DNA of 64,000 nt from Paraburkholderia sp. C35 (GTDB taxonomy: Bacteria > Pseudomonadota > Gammaproteobacteria > Burkholderiales > Burkholderiaceae). Every line of letters starts with the position of its first letter. Position 1 is the first letter of the stretch. Positions 52,883 through 62,042 of this stretch are shown one piece after another. Under the pieces are notes generated by a model. The model was not told the origin of the DNA. It did not search any database and was given only the letters and a program-made list of their open reading frames with translations. The stretch covers positions 186,001-250,000 of the forward strand of contig NZ_QBUY01000001.1 in NCBI RefSeq assembly GCF_003121405.1, written 5' to 3'. The position numbers and the translations under genes were made by a program.

Positions 52883-54070
52883 TCAGAACCGGTGCCGCAG
52901 CGCCGCGCGCAGCAGGAACTGATGATTGTTCGACGAGGCGCCCAGATTCGCGATATCCGCCACGGCCGCCGCACCTGTCGACGACGTGCCCGACGCACGC
53001 TGCCATGCGCCTTCGAGGTAGACGTCGGTGCGCTTGGACAGCAGATAGTCGGCCATCAGGCTGACCTGGTTGTAGTGCTGGTTGCCAACCGCGTTGCCGT
53101 TGACCATCGTCACCTGATGACCCTTCAGGTAGTCGTACGCGACACTGAACGCGAGGTACGGGTTGTACAGGTACTTCGCCGCGAAATCGATATTGTCGAA
53201 GCGCGCTGTCTTGTCGACGAACGTGGTGCCGAGATTCGCGTATTGCGTGTTCGAATACGATGTCGTCAGCGTGACGGGGCCGATCGTATAGCCGCCGCCG
53301 ACGATCGCCGTCTGGTAAGCCGCCGCGCTCGCGTAGCCCTTGTTCAGCGACTGCGACAGCGTGGTCGCGCCGTTCGCGTTGTCGGTGAAAAGGCCCGAAC
53401 CGGCTGTCGCCGAAGTCGGATTCTTGAAGTATTCGAACGCCGCGCCGAACAGCACCGGGCCGCGCACATATGAAAAGCCGAGCGAATAGCCGCTATTGGC
53501 CGTCGTATTGCCCGCCACGCCGCCAACGCTGTACTCGCCGCCAAACGTCAGGCCCGCGTAGTTCGCGCTCATGTAGCGCACCGCGTTGTTGATGCGGATC
53601 GTATTGCCCGTGTTGTCGAGATCGCCCGGATGCAGGAACGGTGCCGAGCCAGCCTGCGAACCCGCCGACGTCAGCGGCTGACCGAAGTAGAACATCATGT
53701 CGTACTGGCGGCCGAAGGTCAGGCTGCCATACTTGTCCGACTTCATGCCGACGAAGATCTGCCGCCCGAACAGCGTGCCGCCCTGCGCCGCCGCACCGCT
53801 GTTCAGGTTGATGCCCGATTCGAGCGTGAAGATCGCTTTCAGGCCCGCGCCGAGATCTTCTGAACCCGTCAAGCCCCAACGGCTGCCATTGATGCCGCCC
53901 GTCGAGTCGAGAAACACCTTCTTGCCGCCCGTCGCGCCGCCCGTATTGCTCTGATACATGATGCCTTCGTCAAGGATGCCGTAAATCGTCACCTGGCTTT
54001 GCGCATGAGCGAGTGGCGCGAATGCACCGGCCGTCGCGCAGCCGAGCATGATTTTCGTGATTTTTTTCAT
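52883..54070 (-). CDS. Outer-membrane porin (Omp32-like)
   Basis: Porin of 395 residues. Signal peptide KIMLGCATAGAFAPLAHA, then QSQVTIYGILDEG, NGSRWGLTGSEDLGAGLKAIF, RQIFVGMKSDKYGSLTFGRQYD and a C-terminal ALRHRF with the terminal phenylalanine. ATG 54070 follows an AAAGGAA site. It is a different paralog from the porin at 46.6 kb, with its own loop sequences. Placement between the IclR gene and the GST/SDR operon suggests it serves uptake for that pathway. Confidence 0.93.
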   Translation of the reverse strand: MKKITKIMLGCATAGAFAPLAHAQSQVTIYGILDEGIMYQSNTGGATGGKKVFLDSTGGINGSRWGLTGSEDLGAGLKAIFTLESGINLNSGAAAQGGTLFGRQIFVGMKSDKYGSLTFGRQYDMMFYFGQPLTSAGSQAGSAPFLHPGDLDNTGNTIRINNAVRYMSANYAGLTFGGEYSVGGVAGNTTANSGYSLGFSYVRGPVLFGAAFEYFKNPTSATAGSGLFTDNANGATTLSQSLNKGYASAAAYQTAIVGGGYTIGPVTLTTSYSNTQYANLGTTFVDKTARFDNIDFAAKYLYNPYLAFSVAYDYLKGHQVTMVNGNAVGNQHYNQVSLMADYLLSKRTDVYLEGAWQRASGTSSTGAAAVADIANLGASSNNHQFLLRAALRHRF

Positions 54071-54363
54071 TGCAGATTCCTTTATTTTATTTGGATTACT
54101 GATTGACGACACTGCTGCATCCCATGCGTGGAACACGGCAGCGAGATCTCCTTGGGACTACCCGGCACGCCTGTCGCACACAGCGATAAGGCGTCACGAA
54201 GCCGCGGCGTCAACCGGTTCGCAAAAACCGGTATGACGTCGCTGCGTCGTTGAGTTCGAGGTGTTGTCGCTGGACGTGCGCATCCGCGCGGGAAGCCGAT
54301 TGGTCTTCCCTGCCGGGTCCAGCGCTGCGGCTTCGCGCCGTGCGGGCTGCGCGCCCGCCTTGT
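54071..54363. other. Upstream region of the second porin
   Basis: About 293 bases without a gene. The porin promoter should be near 54100-54200. Two ACCGGT-containing elements at about 54211 and 54226 are noticeable but their role is unknown. Confidence 0.4.
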
Positions 54364-54969
54364 TTAGGGCGCGGGGTGTTGCGTCGTGATCATCGACTCA
54401 CGGTCACAGAAACGCGCGTGCCATGCGGCGAGCGCTGCGTGCTTGCGCCAGCCTTCATCGGGAAAGCGCAGGTCGAGATACGAGAGCGCGCACGCAATCG
54501 AGATCGTGCCGATATCGACGCGCTCGCCGAAAGCGGGCACCCATGATTCCAGTTGCGCGAGCGTCGACACGATCTTCTCGTGCTGACCGTCGAACCACGG
54601 CTGATAACGCAGGCCATCGGGACGTATCACCTGTTCGTAGCGCATCAGCAGCGCCGCTTCGATCATGCCGTCGGCGAGCGCCTGTTCGCGCAGACTCTGC
54701 CAGCGCGCTGCGCCGTTCGCAGGGAAAAGCCGCGGCTGTGCAGCCGTTGCGTCGAGGTATTCGCAGATCACGCGGCTGTCGTAGAGCACATTGCCGTCGT
54801 CGGCGAAACAGGTCGGCACCTTGCCGAGCGGATTGATCGCGACGATGGTCTGATCGCGCGTCACCGGGTGCGCGGAGCTGGGCAGACGCTCGACGTCAAT
54901 GCCGAGTTCAGCGGCGCACACCAGTACCTTGCGTACGAAGGGAGAAAAAGGCGAGTAATAGACTTGCAT
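54364..54969 (-). CDS. Glutathione S-transferase family protein
   Basis: GST of 201 residues. The thioredoxin-like N-terminal half has YYSPFSPFVRKVLVCAAELG, with serines in the position of the catalytic residue, and NPLGKVPTCFADDG and LYDSRVICEYLDA for glutathione binding. The helical C-terminal half has FGERVDIGTISIACALSYLD. It may conjugate, isomerise or dechlorinate an intermediate of the flavoprotein/SDR pathway. It starts 27 bases after the SDR stop and appears to be the last gene before the porin. Confidence 0.9.
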   Translation of the reverse strand: MQVYYSPFSPFVRKVLVCAAELGIDVERLPSSAHPVTRDQTIVAINPLGKVPTCFADDGNVLYDSRVICEYLDATAAQPRLFPANGAARWQSLREQALADGMIEAALLMRYEQVIRPDGLRYQPWFDGQHEKIVSTLAQLESWVPAFGERVDIGTISIACALSYLDLRFPDEGWRKHAALAAWHARFCDRESMITTQHPAP

Positions 54970-54996
54970 GAATGCGGTTCTCGAATAGTTGTGGGT

Positions 54997-55812
54997 TCAG
55001 CGCTGATGCAGCGCGTAATCGGCACCGTGGCGATGCGTCAGATAACCGGCCGTCAAACCACCGTCGATATCGAGCACCGTGCCCGTCACATACGACGCGG
55101 CATCCGACAGCAAAAAAGCGATGCCTTGCGCGACCTCTTCCACCTGCGCAAAGCGGCCGAGCGGCGTGCGATCCAGCATCACGTCTTCGCGGAAGTGATC
55201 GGGTACGCCGACGGTCAGCATCGGCGTATCGACGCCATTCGGCGCGACGGCATTCACGCGCACGCCGCGATTGCCCCATTCGCTCGCGAGACTCTTGACG
55301 CGGCCGCCGAGACCCCACTTCGATGCCGCGTAATTCGCGCGCCCCGGCTGTCCACCCCTGGCCGTGATCGACGCGAGACACACGATGCTGCCGCGTCCAC
55401 GCGGCAGCATCGCCGACGCGGTCGCCTTGCAGGTCAGAAACGTGCCGCGCAGATTGATATCGAGTACGAGGTCCCACTGTTCGGCGCTCATCGCTTCGGC
55501 GGGTGCGCTGCGTGCGAGTCCTGCGCACGGCACGACATCCGTAATGGCGCCGAGCGTCGCTTCCGTCTCGGCGACGAATGCCTGTTGCGCCGCTTCGTCG
55601 CGCACGTCGAGTACGGCGCCGAGAAAGCGCGCGTCGGGCCCCAGGCTGTCGTGCAAGGCCGCGAGTCCCGCTGCGTTCTGGTCGGCGGCTGCGATTGCGA
55701 CGCCTTGCGCGGCCAGCAGACGGCACACGGCTGCGCCGATGCCGCTCGCGGCGCCCGTCACGAATGCGACGCGTGGCAGCGCCTGAGGTTGATTCAAACT
55801 ATGTTGCGTCAT
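54997..55812 (-). CDS. SDR-family oxidoreductase (first of three)
   Basis: Short-chain dehydrogenase of 271 residues. Cofactor motif TGAASGIGAAV, catalytic serine in CLASITARGGQ, YAASKWG for YxxxK, and NAVAPNGVDTPML. The C-terminus VLDIDGGLTAGYL is typical of FabG-like sugar, alcohol and steroid dehydrogenases. The usual PGxIxTP is PNGVDTP. The start overlaps the flavoprotein stop (ATGA), so the two enzymes are coupled and may act in sequence. Confidence 0.9.
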   Translation of the reverse strand: MTQHSLNQPQALPRVAFVTGAASGIGAAVCRLLAAQGVAIAAADQNAAGLAALHDSLGPDARFLGAVLDVRDEAAQQAFVAETEATLGAITDVVPCAGLARSAPAEAMSAEQWDLVLDINLRGTFLTCKATASAMLPRGRGSIVCLASITARGGQPGRANYAASKWGLGGRVKSLASEWGNRGVRVNAVAPNGVDTPMLTVGVPDHFREDVMLDRTPLGRFAQVEEVAQGIAFLLSDAASYVTGTVLDIDGGLTAGYLTHRHGADYALHQR

Positions 55813-57515
55813 GCCAGCGCCTCCCGACGCACCGTTTCGTTTTCGCTGATCGTGATGCCGGCGATATAGCCGAACGTCAACGCGGGGCCGAGCGTGATGC
55901 CCGCTGCCGGATACGTGCCGCCCATGATCGAGTTCATGTCGTTGCCGCACGCGTAGAGACCTGGAATCGGCATGCCATCCGCGCCCGTCACGCGCGACTT
56001 CGCATCCACATCGATACCCGTCGCGCTGCCGATGTCGCCCGGCGTGATCTGCACGGCGTAGAACGGCCCGTCGGTGATCGGGCCGAGACAGGCATTGGGC
56101 TTGTTCGATGCATCGCCGAGATAACGGTCGTATGCGGACAGGCCACGGCCGAAGTCGAGATCCTCGCCGCTTGCTGCCGCCCGATTCATGCGCGCTACGG
56201 AGTCGGCAAGCGCATCGGCGGGCACGCCGATCAGGCTGGCCAGCGCGGCCACCGTCGGCGCACGTTTCAGATATCCAGAACGCAGGAAGCGATCCAGCGA
56301 CGCAGTATGGGGCCGCACGAGACCCATGCCATAGCGCTTGAGGAACGTGCTGTCGCAGATCAGCCATGCGGGAATGCACGGCGTCTTCTCATGCTCGCGA
56401 TGCATCGACGTGACGAACTCGTGATACGACGACGCCTCGTTTGCAAAGCGCCGCCCCGCAGCGTTGATGGCCATGATGCCGGGCTTCTGACGATCGGTGA
56501 CGAGGTGCGGAAAGACCGTTTCCGCGCCGTTCGCATCACGCAGGATCGACCCCGGCGTCCAGAACGCCGCACCGACATTGCCTGTCGCGAGACGCGCACC
56601 GAGACGCATGGCAAGGCGAGCGCCGTCGCCGCTATTGCTGACAGGCGACATCGAACGATGGATGTCGGCGTGCGGAACCAGCATCTTGCGCAGCTTCAGA
56701 TCTTGCGGAATACCACCCGTGGCGAGCACGACTGCACGGCGCGCCTTCACGTCGACGAGTTTGCCGTGCTGGCGGACACGTACGCCCGTCACGCGATCGC
56801 TTTCATACAACAATGCTTCGACATCGGCTTCGCGTTCGAGCGCGATCTTCGCGTCGACAGCGGACTTCAGCAGGCGTGCGGCAAGTGCATTGCCGAGCAG
56901 CAGACGCGTGCCGCGCGGCCACTTCAGACGATCCATCGCGTAACGGCCGATCAGCGCGAGCGAATGGCGCAGCGACGCCACGTTTCGATGCATCGACAGC
57001 AACGCGTCGATGTCCTTGCGGTTCACCATCATCCCGCCGAGCGCGAGGAAGCTATGCAGCGGCCGGCGCAGCGCGCCGAACAGCGGACCGAGCTTGCGGC
57101 CATCGAACGGCGCGGGGTCGATCGTGCGTCCGCCCTGCGAGGCGCCTTCACGCTCCGGCTGATAATCCGGCGACACGGGACGCGCGATGAAGTGCACGTC
57201 CGTGTTCGCTTCCATGAAGCGCACCATGTCCGGACCGTGCGTCAGAAACGCGTCGATCATGTCGGGCCGCAGCGCGGCGCCGACTGTCGCTTGCAGATAT
57301 TCGATTGCCCGCTCGCGCGAGTCGTCTTGGCCGACGCCCTTCATGTGCATGTTCTGCGGAATCCACACCGCACCGCCCGACACGGCCGTCGATCCGCCGA
57401 AGTATTCCGTCTTCTCCAGCACGAGCACCGATAACCCGCGCGCCTTGCATGTGAGCGCCGCGCTCAGGCCACCTGCGCCCGAGCCGACCACGATCACGTC
57501 GTATTCGCTATCCAT
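55809..57515 (-). CDS. FAD-dependent dehydrogenase, KstD/fumarate-reductase-like
   Basis: Flavoprotein of 568 residues. FAD-binding motif VIVVGSGAGGLSAALTCKARG, then EKTEYFGGSTAVSGGAVW, typical of 3-oxosteroid 1-dehydrogenases and related enzymes. Further matches are VVLATGGIPQDL, NPGxN-like catalytic surroundings and GGTYPAAGITLGPALTFGY near the end. The reaction is probably dehydrogenation next to a ketone in an alicyclic ring. Both steroid and non-steroid substrates fit this family. ATG 57515 follows GGGGAA. It sits between two SDR genes that could supply the ketone. Confidence 0.87.
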   Translation of the reverse strand: MDSEYDVIVVGSGAGGLSAALTCKARGLSVLVLEKTEYFGGSTAVSGGAVWIPQNMHMKGVGQDDSRERAIEYLQATVGAALRPDMIDAFLTHGPDMVRFMEANTDVHFIARPVSPDYQPEREGASQGGRTIDPAPFDGRKLGPLFGALRRPLHSFLALGGMMVNRKDIDALLSMHRNVASLRHSLALIGRYAMDRLKWPRGTRLLLGNALAARLLKSAVDAKIALEREADVEALLYESDRVTGVRVRQHGKLVDVKARRAVVLATGGIPQDLKLRKMLVPHADIHRSMSPVSNSGDGARLAMRLGARLATGNVGAAFWTPGSILRDANGAETVFPHLVTDRQKPGIMAINAAGRRFANEASSYHEFVTSMHREHEKTPCIPAWLICDSTFLKRYGMGLVRPHTASLDRFLRSGYLKRAPTVAALASLIGVPADALADSVARMNRAAASGEDLDFGRGLSAYDRYLGDASNKPNACLGPITDGPFYAVQITPGDIGSATGIDVDAKSRVTGADGMPIPGLYACGNDMNSIMGGTYPAAGITLGPALTFGYIAGITISENETVRREALA

Positions 57516-57569
57516 GAGTATTCCCCGTTGCACGGGCGCGCCCTTTACGCCGCGCCCGTAGCGTTCCTG

Positions 57570-58346
57570 TTACTGCATCCGGTAGCCGCCGTTGACGTCG
57601 ATCGTCGTGCCCGTCTGGTAGCTCGCGCCTTCCGAGACCAGGTACGCGACGGCGTCGGCAACGTCTTCCGGCAAGCCGATACGGCCCAGCGGAATCGCCG
57701 CTGCCGCTTCGCTGTCGCGCTCCTGTGACAGCGACTGGCGCAGCATCGGCGCGTCGATCAGGCCCGGCGCGACCGAGTTGACGGTCACGCCCTGCAGCGC
57801 GAGTTCGCGCGCCAGCGCCTTCGTAAAGCCGATCACGGCCGCCTTGCTGGCGATGTACGCAGCATTCGACCGGTAGCCGCCCAACTGCGCCGTCACCGAC
57901 GAAATCGTCACGACGCGGCCAAACGAGCGGCCTTCGGGCAGACGACGGGCGAATTCGCGGCAGGTCAGAAAGCAGCCCGTCTGATTGATCGTGACCGTGC
58001 GCTGCCAGTCGGCGAGCGAGATCTCGGTGATCAGCGGACGCTGGCCGTCCGGCTTGAAGAACAGCACGCCCGCGCCTGCCACGAGAACCTCCGGGCGGCC
58101 CGCTGCTTCTGTCACGTGGTCGAACGCGCGCTGCACGGAGACTTCGTCGGATACGTCGATGGCAAGGCCGAGATGGCCGTCGCCGGGCAGCGAAGCGGCG
58201 ACGCGCGCCGCGGCGGCGGCATCCAGATCGGCAACGGCCACACGATGACCCGCGTCGGCCAGATAGCGGCAGATCGAGGCACCGATGCCGCCCGCGCCTC
58301 CCGTGACGAGCGCAGTGTGACTAGCGGAGGCTGGCGTGTGATTCAT
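57570..58346 (-). CDS. SDR-family oxidoreductase (second of three)
   Basis: Short-chain dehydrogenase of 258 residues: TGGAGGIGASI, DLDAAAAARV after the second strand (an aspartate that favours NAD), serine in TISSVTAQLGG, YIASKAAVIG and NSVAPGLIDAPML. It ends TTIDVNGGYRMQ. ATG 58346 has AGAGAAACAACC upstream. It lies 54 bases before the flavoprotein gene in the same operon and is clearly distinct in sequence from the other two SDRs. Confidence 0.9.
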   Translation of the reverse strand: MNHTPASASHTALVTGGAGGIGASICRYLADAGHRVAVADLDAAAAARVAASLPGDGHLGLAIDVSDEVSVQRAFDHVTEAAGRPEVLVAGAGVLFFKPDGQRPLITEISLADWQRTVTINQTGCFLTCREFARRLPEGRSFGRVVTISSVTAQLGGYRSNAAYIASKAAVIGFTKALARELALQGVTVNSVAPGLIDAPMLRQSLSQERDSEAAAAIPLGRIGLPEDVADAVAYLVSEGASYQTGTTIDVNGGYRMQ

Positions 58347-58398
58347 GGTTGTTTCTCTTGAGTGCTCGTTGATAGGGGCGCCTGGGTCGGTGCGCGCA

Positions 58399-59724
58399 TC
58401 AGGCCGCAACCGAGCGGGCGCGCGTCATGTCGCGATGACGCTGATAGGCGGGCAGCAACAGCAGCAGCGCGATGGCACCGATCAGCACGAAGCCGCCCAT
58501 CGTCGCGATCGCCACCTTGAAACTGCCGCTCGTCTGCGTGAGCCAGCCGATGATGGCGGGACCGAAGAAGCCGCCCAGATTCGCCACGGCATTGACGAAG
58601 GCAAGCGCGGCGGCGGCAGCCGTGCCGCTGTAGAACATCGTCGGCAGGGTCCAGTAGGCGGGCATGCAGGCAGAGAGGCCGATCATCGCGACACAGAAGC
58701 CGGACATCGCGATTGCGGGACTATCGAGATTGCTCGCGGCGACCACGAACGCGACACAGGCCAGCAGCAGCGGATAGATCACGTCGGACAGACGCATCGC
58801 CCGGCGGCGGCAACGGCGCGCCCACAACAGCATCGCGATCGCACCGAGCAGGTTCGGCAGCGCGCTCAGCAGACCGACCTGCAGCGTCGTCACGTGGAAG
58901 GTCTTGATGATCTGCGGCAGCCAGAAGCCCGCGCCGTAGAAACCGATCACGAAGCACACGCCCGTGAAGGTCACCACCAGCGTGCGCCAGTCGCACAGCG
59001 TCTTGAACACATGCGCGGCGCTATGCGGATCTCCGTGCGCGCGGTCTTCTTCCTGCTCGCGGTCGATCTTCGCCTGCAGCCAGTCACGCTCGGTGGGCGT
59101 CAGCCAGCGCGCCTGCGACGGGCGTTCGAGCAGCACGCGCCACGTGACGATGCCGAGGATCACGGCGGGAATGCCTTCGACCACGAACAGCCAGCGCCAG
59201 CCCGGAATGCCCGCGACGCCGTCGAAGGCCTGCAGGATCAGCGACGACACCGGCCCACCGATAGCCGCCGCGATCGGCAGCGACATCATGAAGCGCGCGA
59301 TGATCTGCGTGCGGTGTTCGCGCGGGAACCAGAAGGTCAGGAAGAACAGCACGCCCGGAAAGAAGCCTGCTTCGCTGATGCCGAGCAGAAAGCGCACGAG
59401 GTAGAACGAGTTCGGGCCGGTGATCAGCGAGGTCGCGAGCGTCACGAGGCCCCAGACGATCATGATGCGCGCGAGCCAGACCCGCGCGCCGAAACGCACC
59501 ATCATCAGATTGCTGGGCACCTCGAACGGCAGCATGCCGATGAAGAAGATACCGGCGCCGAGCCCGTACATCGCGGGCGTGAGGCCGATTTCATGGTTCA
59601 TCTGCAAGGCCGCGAAGCCGACGTTGGTGCGGTCGATATAACTGACGATGTACAGCAGAAACAGAAATGGAATCAGTCGCCACGCTGTCTTCTTGAGGAC
59701 GGCGGCTTCTTCGATTGCGTTCAT
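58399..59724 (-). CDS. MFS transporter, ACS family
   Basis: Carrier of 441 residues with twelve predicted helices. IDRTNVGFAALQM is the ACS signature. MLPFEVPSNLMMVRFGARVW and GISEAGFFPGVLFFLTFWFP follow, and the second half carries MPAYWTLPTMFYSGTAAAAALAFVN. It probably imports the acid or alcohol degraded by the surrounding SDRs and flavoprotein. ATG 59724 follows an AAGGAGACGCCC site. The frame is open to 59841 without similarity. Confidence 0.92.
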   Translation of the reverse strand: MNAIEEAAVLKKTAWRLIPFLFLLYIVSYIDRTNVGFAALQMNHEIGLTPAMYGLGAGIFFIGMLPFEVPSNLMMVRFGARVWLARIMIVWGLVTLATSLITGPNSFYLVRFLLGISEAGFFPGVLFFLTFWFPREHRTQIIARFMMSLPIAAAIGGPVSSLILQAFDGVAGIPGWRWLFVVEGIPAVILGIVTWRVLLERPSQARWLTPTERDWLQAKIDREQEEDRAHGDPHSAAHVFKTLCDWRTLVVTFTGVCFVIGFYGAGFWLPQIIKTFHVTTLQVGLLSALPNLLGAIAMLLWARRCRRRAMRLSDVIYPLLLACVAFVVAASNLDSPAIAMSGFCVAMIGLSACMPAYWTLPTMFYSGTAAAAALAFVNAVANLGGFFGPAIIGWLTQTSGSFKVAIATMGGFVLIGAIALLLLLPAYQRHRDMTRARSVAA

Positions 59725-59803
59725 GGGCGTCTCCTTGCGGCGCGGCTCGTACCGGCTGCGCCATGTTGTCGTTGAGCGTGTGGTTGGTATGTGTGTTGCC
59801 GTA

Positions 59804-60565
59804 TCAGAGCGCGGCGGTGCCGCCCAGCGATTTACCGCCATCGACCATCAGGATCTGGCCGGTGATGAAATCGGTTTGCGGCGAAGCCAGAAATGCGACC
59901 GCATTCGCGATGTCTTCAGGGCGCGCGGCGCGGCCCGTCGGCTGCAACGCGAGCTGCGCGGCGCGGCGTTCGGGCGTGAGCGCCTGAAGCATCGGCGTAT
60001 CGACCAGACCGGGCGCCACTGCGTTGACCAGAATGCCCTGCCCGAGCAACTCCATCGCCATCGCGCGCGTCAAGCCAACCACGGCAGCTTTCGCCGCTAC
60101 GTAATGCGCATGATTGCGCGCGCCGAGATACGCACGCGACGCGATATTCACGATCTTGCCACCCGACGGCAGCCGCGTGGCCGCGTGTTGCGACAGGCGA
60201 AACAGCGCCACCACATTCAGATCGTAGTGACGGTTGAAGTCGTCGGCGCTCAGATCCATGAAGGCGCGCTCGTCGAACACGCCCGCGTTGTTGATCACGG
60301 CGTCCACGCGCGGCAGCCGGGCGACAAAGCTGCTCACCGACTGCTCGTCGCGCAGGTCGACCACGGCGCCTTCCGCCGAGCCGCCCGCTTCCTGCACGCT
60401 CGTGATCACGCTATCGAGCGCCTTGCCGGAGATATCGACGGCGGCGACGTGGAATCCGTCTGCGGCGAGGCGCCGCGTGAGCGCGGCGCCGATGCCGCCT
60501 CCTGCGCCTGTGACGATGGCGACGGGCTTCGACTGGCCGACCGGCTTGTTTCGTTGGGTTTGCAT
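59804..60565 (-). CDS. SDR-family oxidoreductase (third of three)
   Basis: Short-chain dehydrogenase of 253 residues: TGAGGGIGAAL, DISGKALDS, NNAGVFDERAF, serine in NIASRAYLG, YVAAKAAVVG and NAVAPGLVDTPML, ending MVDGGKSLGG. It is the first gene of the minus-strand operon. Its promoter region has a cluster of GCGTAA/TTACGC half-sites. It may catalyse the first oxidation step of the imported substrate. Confidence 0.9.
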   Translation of the reverse strand: MQTQRNKPVGQSKPVAIVTGAGGGIGAALTRRLAADGFHVAAVDISGKALDSVITSVQEAGGSAEGAVVDLRDEQSVSSFVARLPRVDAVINNAGVFDERAFMDLSADDFNRHYDLNVVALFRLSQHAATRLPSGGKIVNIASRAYLGARNHAHYVAAKAAVVGLTRAMAMELLGQGILVNAVAPGLVDTPMLQALTPERRAAQLALQPTGRAARPEDIANAVAFLASPQTDFITGQILMVDGGKSLGGTAAL

Positions 60566-60580
60566 CTCTTCTCTCGTTTA

Positions 60581-60605
60581 GCGTAATTCGTTACGCAAAG
60601 CGTAA
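60581..60605. promoter_or_regulatory. Cluster of GCGTAA/TTACGC half-sites
   Basis: GCGTAA (60581-60586), TTACGC (60591-60596) and GCGTAA (60600-60605) form two overlapping inverted repeats with spacers of four and three bases. They lie 16-40 bases upstream of the SDR start. GTTACGCAA is shared with the iclR-type upstream region. Candidate IclR-type operator. Confidence 0.6.
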
Positions 60606-61148
60606 ATTTACCATCAAACCGTGACAATGCGCAAAAACCCTGGCGAGCAGATGCTGGACCCGGCACGGCGAGCGCGCGGGTTCCAGATAGGGAGGGAGAG
60701 GATGCGATCCGGGGATTCGTACGGATCGGCAACGGATGGACGTGGGCCCGACGGGTGGATGAGCGTGGATTTAATTTATGCAGATCGCGTGAACATCTGC
60801 TCGAATGTATGCGCCCGTTACCGGCTGCGCTTACCAACGTTTCGGCAAGTACTTTTAACGGCAATTGCAAAACGAATTGTCAAATGAACATACTTGTGCG
60901 AATTGAAAAATCGAATGCAATCTGCGACCAGCGTTATAGAGAATAGGTATTGCAATGAATTGCAATAGTTAGCCGCCTCGGTTGACAAGCTTTCTTCTCA
61001 GGTAATCCGCGCGCCGATCTGAGAGAGATGCTTATCTGTTCTACGACAGCACAAAGCATCATTTGGCAAAAAACCAAAAAGCATAAAATCGAATTTCCTC
61101 TAAATTTCTTACGAGATATTCCGTAATAGGCAATGCGTGCGCCGAGGA

Positions 61149-61164
61149 ACCTGCATATGCAGGT
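61149..61164. promoter_or_regulatory. Perfect 16-base palindrome upstream of the lipoprotein
   Basis: ACCTGCATATGCAGGT, fully self-complementary. It ends 35 bases before the lipoprotein ATG and is flanked by two copies of GTGCGCCG. It could be a regulator site or an mRNA hairpin in the leader. Confidence 0.5.
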
Positions 61165-61199
61165 GCGCCGCAAACTACAATATCTACGGAAAACAAAGA

Positions 61200-62042
61200 A
61201 TGAAAACGAAATACACGGGAATGTCTATCGCGGCTACAGCCATCATGCTGGCAGCTTGTGGCGGTGGTGGCAGTGGCGGTTCAACGGGATCGTCGGCCGC
61301 AACGCAGACCACCTCCCCACCGCAAACAACCACAGTCGGTGACTGGATCTATCAAGGCTCGGCGCCGACCATTACGGGCGTGAGCGGAACGGTCGCAGCC
61401 GTGTTCATACCCGACTCGTTGACGGGAAATAGCCTCACGGGGTCCATGTTCAACGCAGCGAATGCCCCATTGAGCAGCCAGGTACAGCAAGCAAACTATG
61501 GTGGCGCGTTCACGACCCTCTCCGCCATCACCGGGCCCGCAATCTCGCTCACCAAGCACAGCACGATCGCCGATATCAACGGCGTGGGCGGCTACATTGC
61601 CATCGGCCGGTGGACGCATGGTTCGGACTCGAGCGGCGGAAACTACACGGCAAATCAGGGCGCACATTACGCAGTAGGCTCGCCGCTCACGCTGACAGCG
61701 AGCGCGGGTAGCCTTTCCTGTACCAACCTGATGGCGACCTCACCCTCCTCTGCGACGGGCAGCGTCGCTCCGGGTTCGCTTGTGTCCGCATCGGCAACAC
61801 TCGATCTGACGACCCTCAGCCTCGTGAATTTCAACGCAACGGTCACCATCGGTTCGGATACTGCAGCGACCATCACGAAGGCAAGCGCGATGGCTGCAGG
61901 AACGTCGATGGGCGGCGGCGTCACGACCGCGTCGCAACCGATGGGCAACGACATCACGAAGCCTCTGCTCGCCGTTGCGTACGGTGGGCATCTGCCCAAC
62001 ACAGGCGACGTGAACGGCCTCGTGGTGCTCTCCTGCCAGTAA
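61200..62042 (+). CDS. Putative lipoprotein of unknown function
   Basis: Protein of 280 residues. A lipoprotein signal peptide (SIAATAIMLAAC) places the lipidated cysteine at C20, followed by a Gly/Ser/Thr-rich linker. The body is rich in Thr, Ser, Ala and Gly with repeating strand-like segments, such as GNSLTGSMFNAANAPL, and ends DVNGLVVLSCQ. I do not recognise the family. It is likely anchored to the inner leaflet of the outer membrane or exposed to the surface. It lies before an FHA-protease gene, but the 443-base gap argues against an operon. Confidence 0.7.
   Translation: MKTKYTGMSIAATAIMLAACGGGGSGGSTGSSAATQTTSPPQTTTVGDWIYQGSAPTITGVSGTVAAVFIPDSLTGNSLTGSMFNAANAPLSSQVQQANYGGAFTTLSAITGPAISLTKHSTIADINGVGGYIAIGRWTHGSDSSGGNYTANQGAHYAVGSPLTLTASAGSLSCTNLMATSPSSATGSVAPGSLVSASATLDLTTLSLVNFNATVTIGSDTAATITKASAMAAGTSMGGGVTTASQPMGNDITKPLLAVAYGGHLPNTGDVNGLVVLSCQ

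Larger units (their letters stand above)
60566..61199. other. Long divergent intergenic region, partly AT-rich
   Basis: About 634 bases between the SDR operon head and the lipoprotein. It holds the half-site cluster at 60581-60605, an AT-rich stretch from about 60830 to 61130, and a 16-base palindrome near the lipoprotein. No gene is supported here. Short frames lack similarity. Confidence 0.5.

Noticed and set aside
54200..54240. ACCGGT elements as a terminator or operator
   Set aside because: They do not form a convincing stem with a T-run and are not repeated elsewhere, so I mention them only in the gap description.
55578..57434. A 618-codon open frame on the plus strand
   Set aside because: Antisense to the KstD-like flavoprotein and SDR genes. 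Its Arg-rich translation shows no motif.
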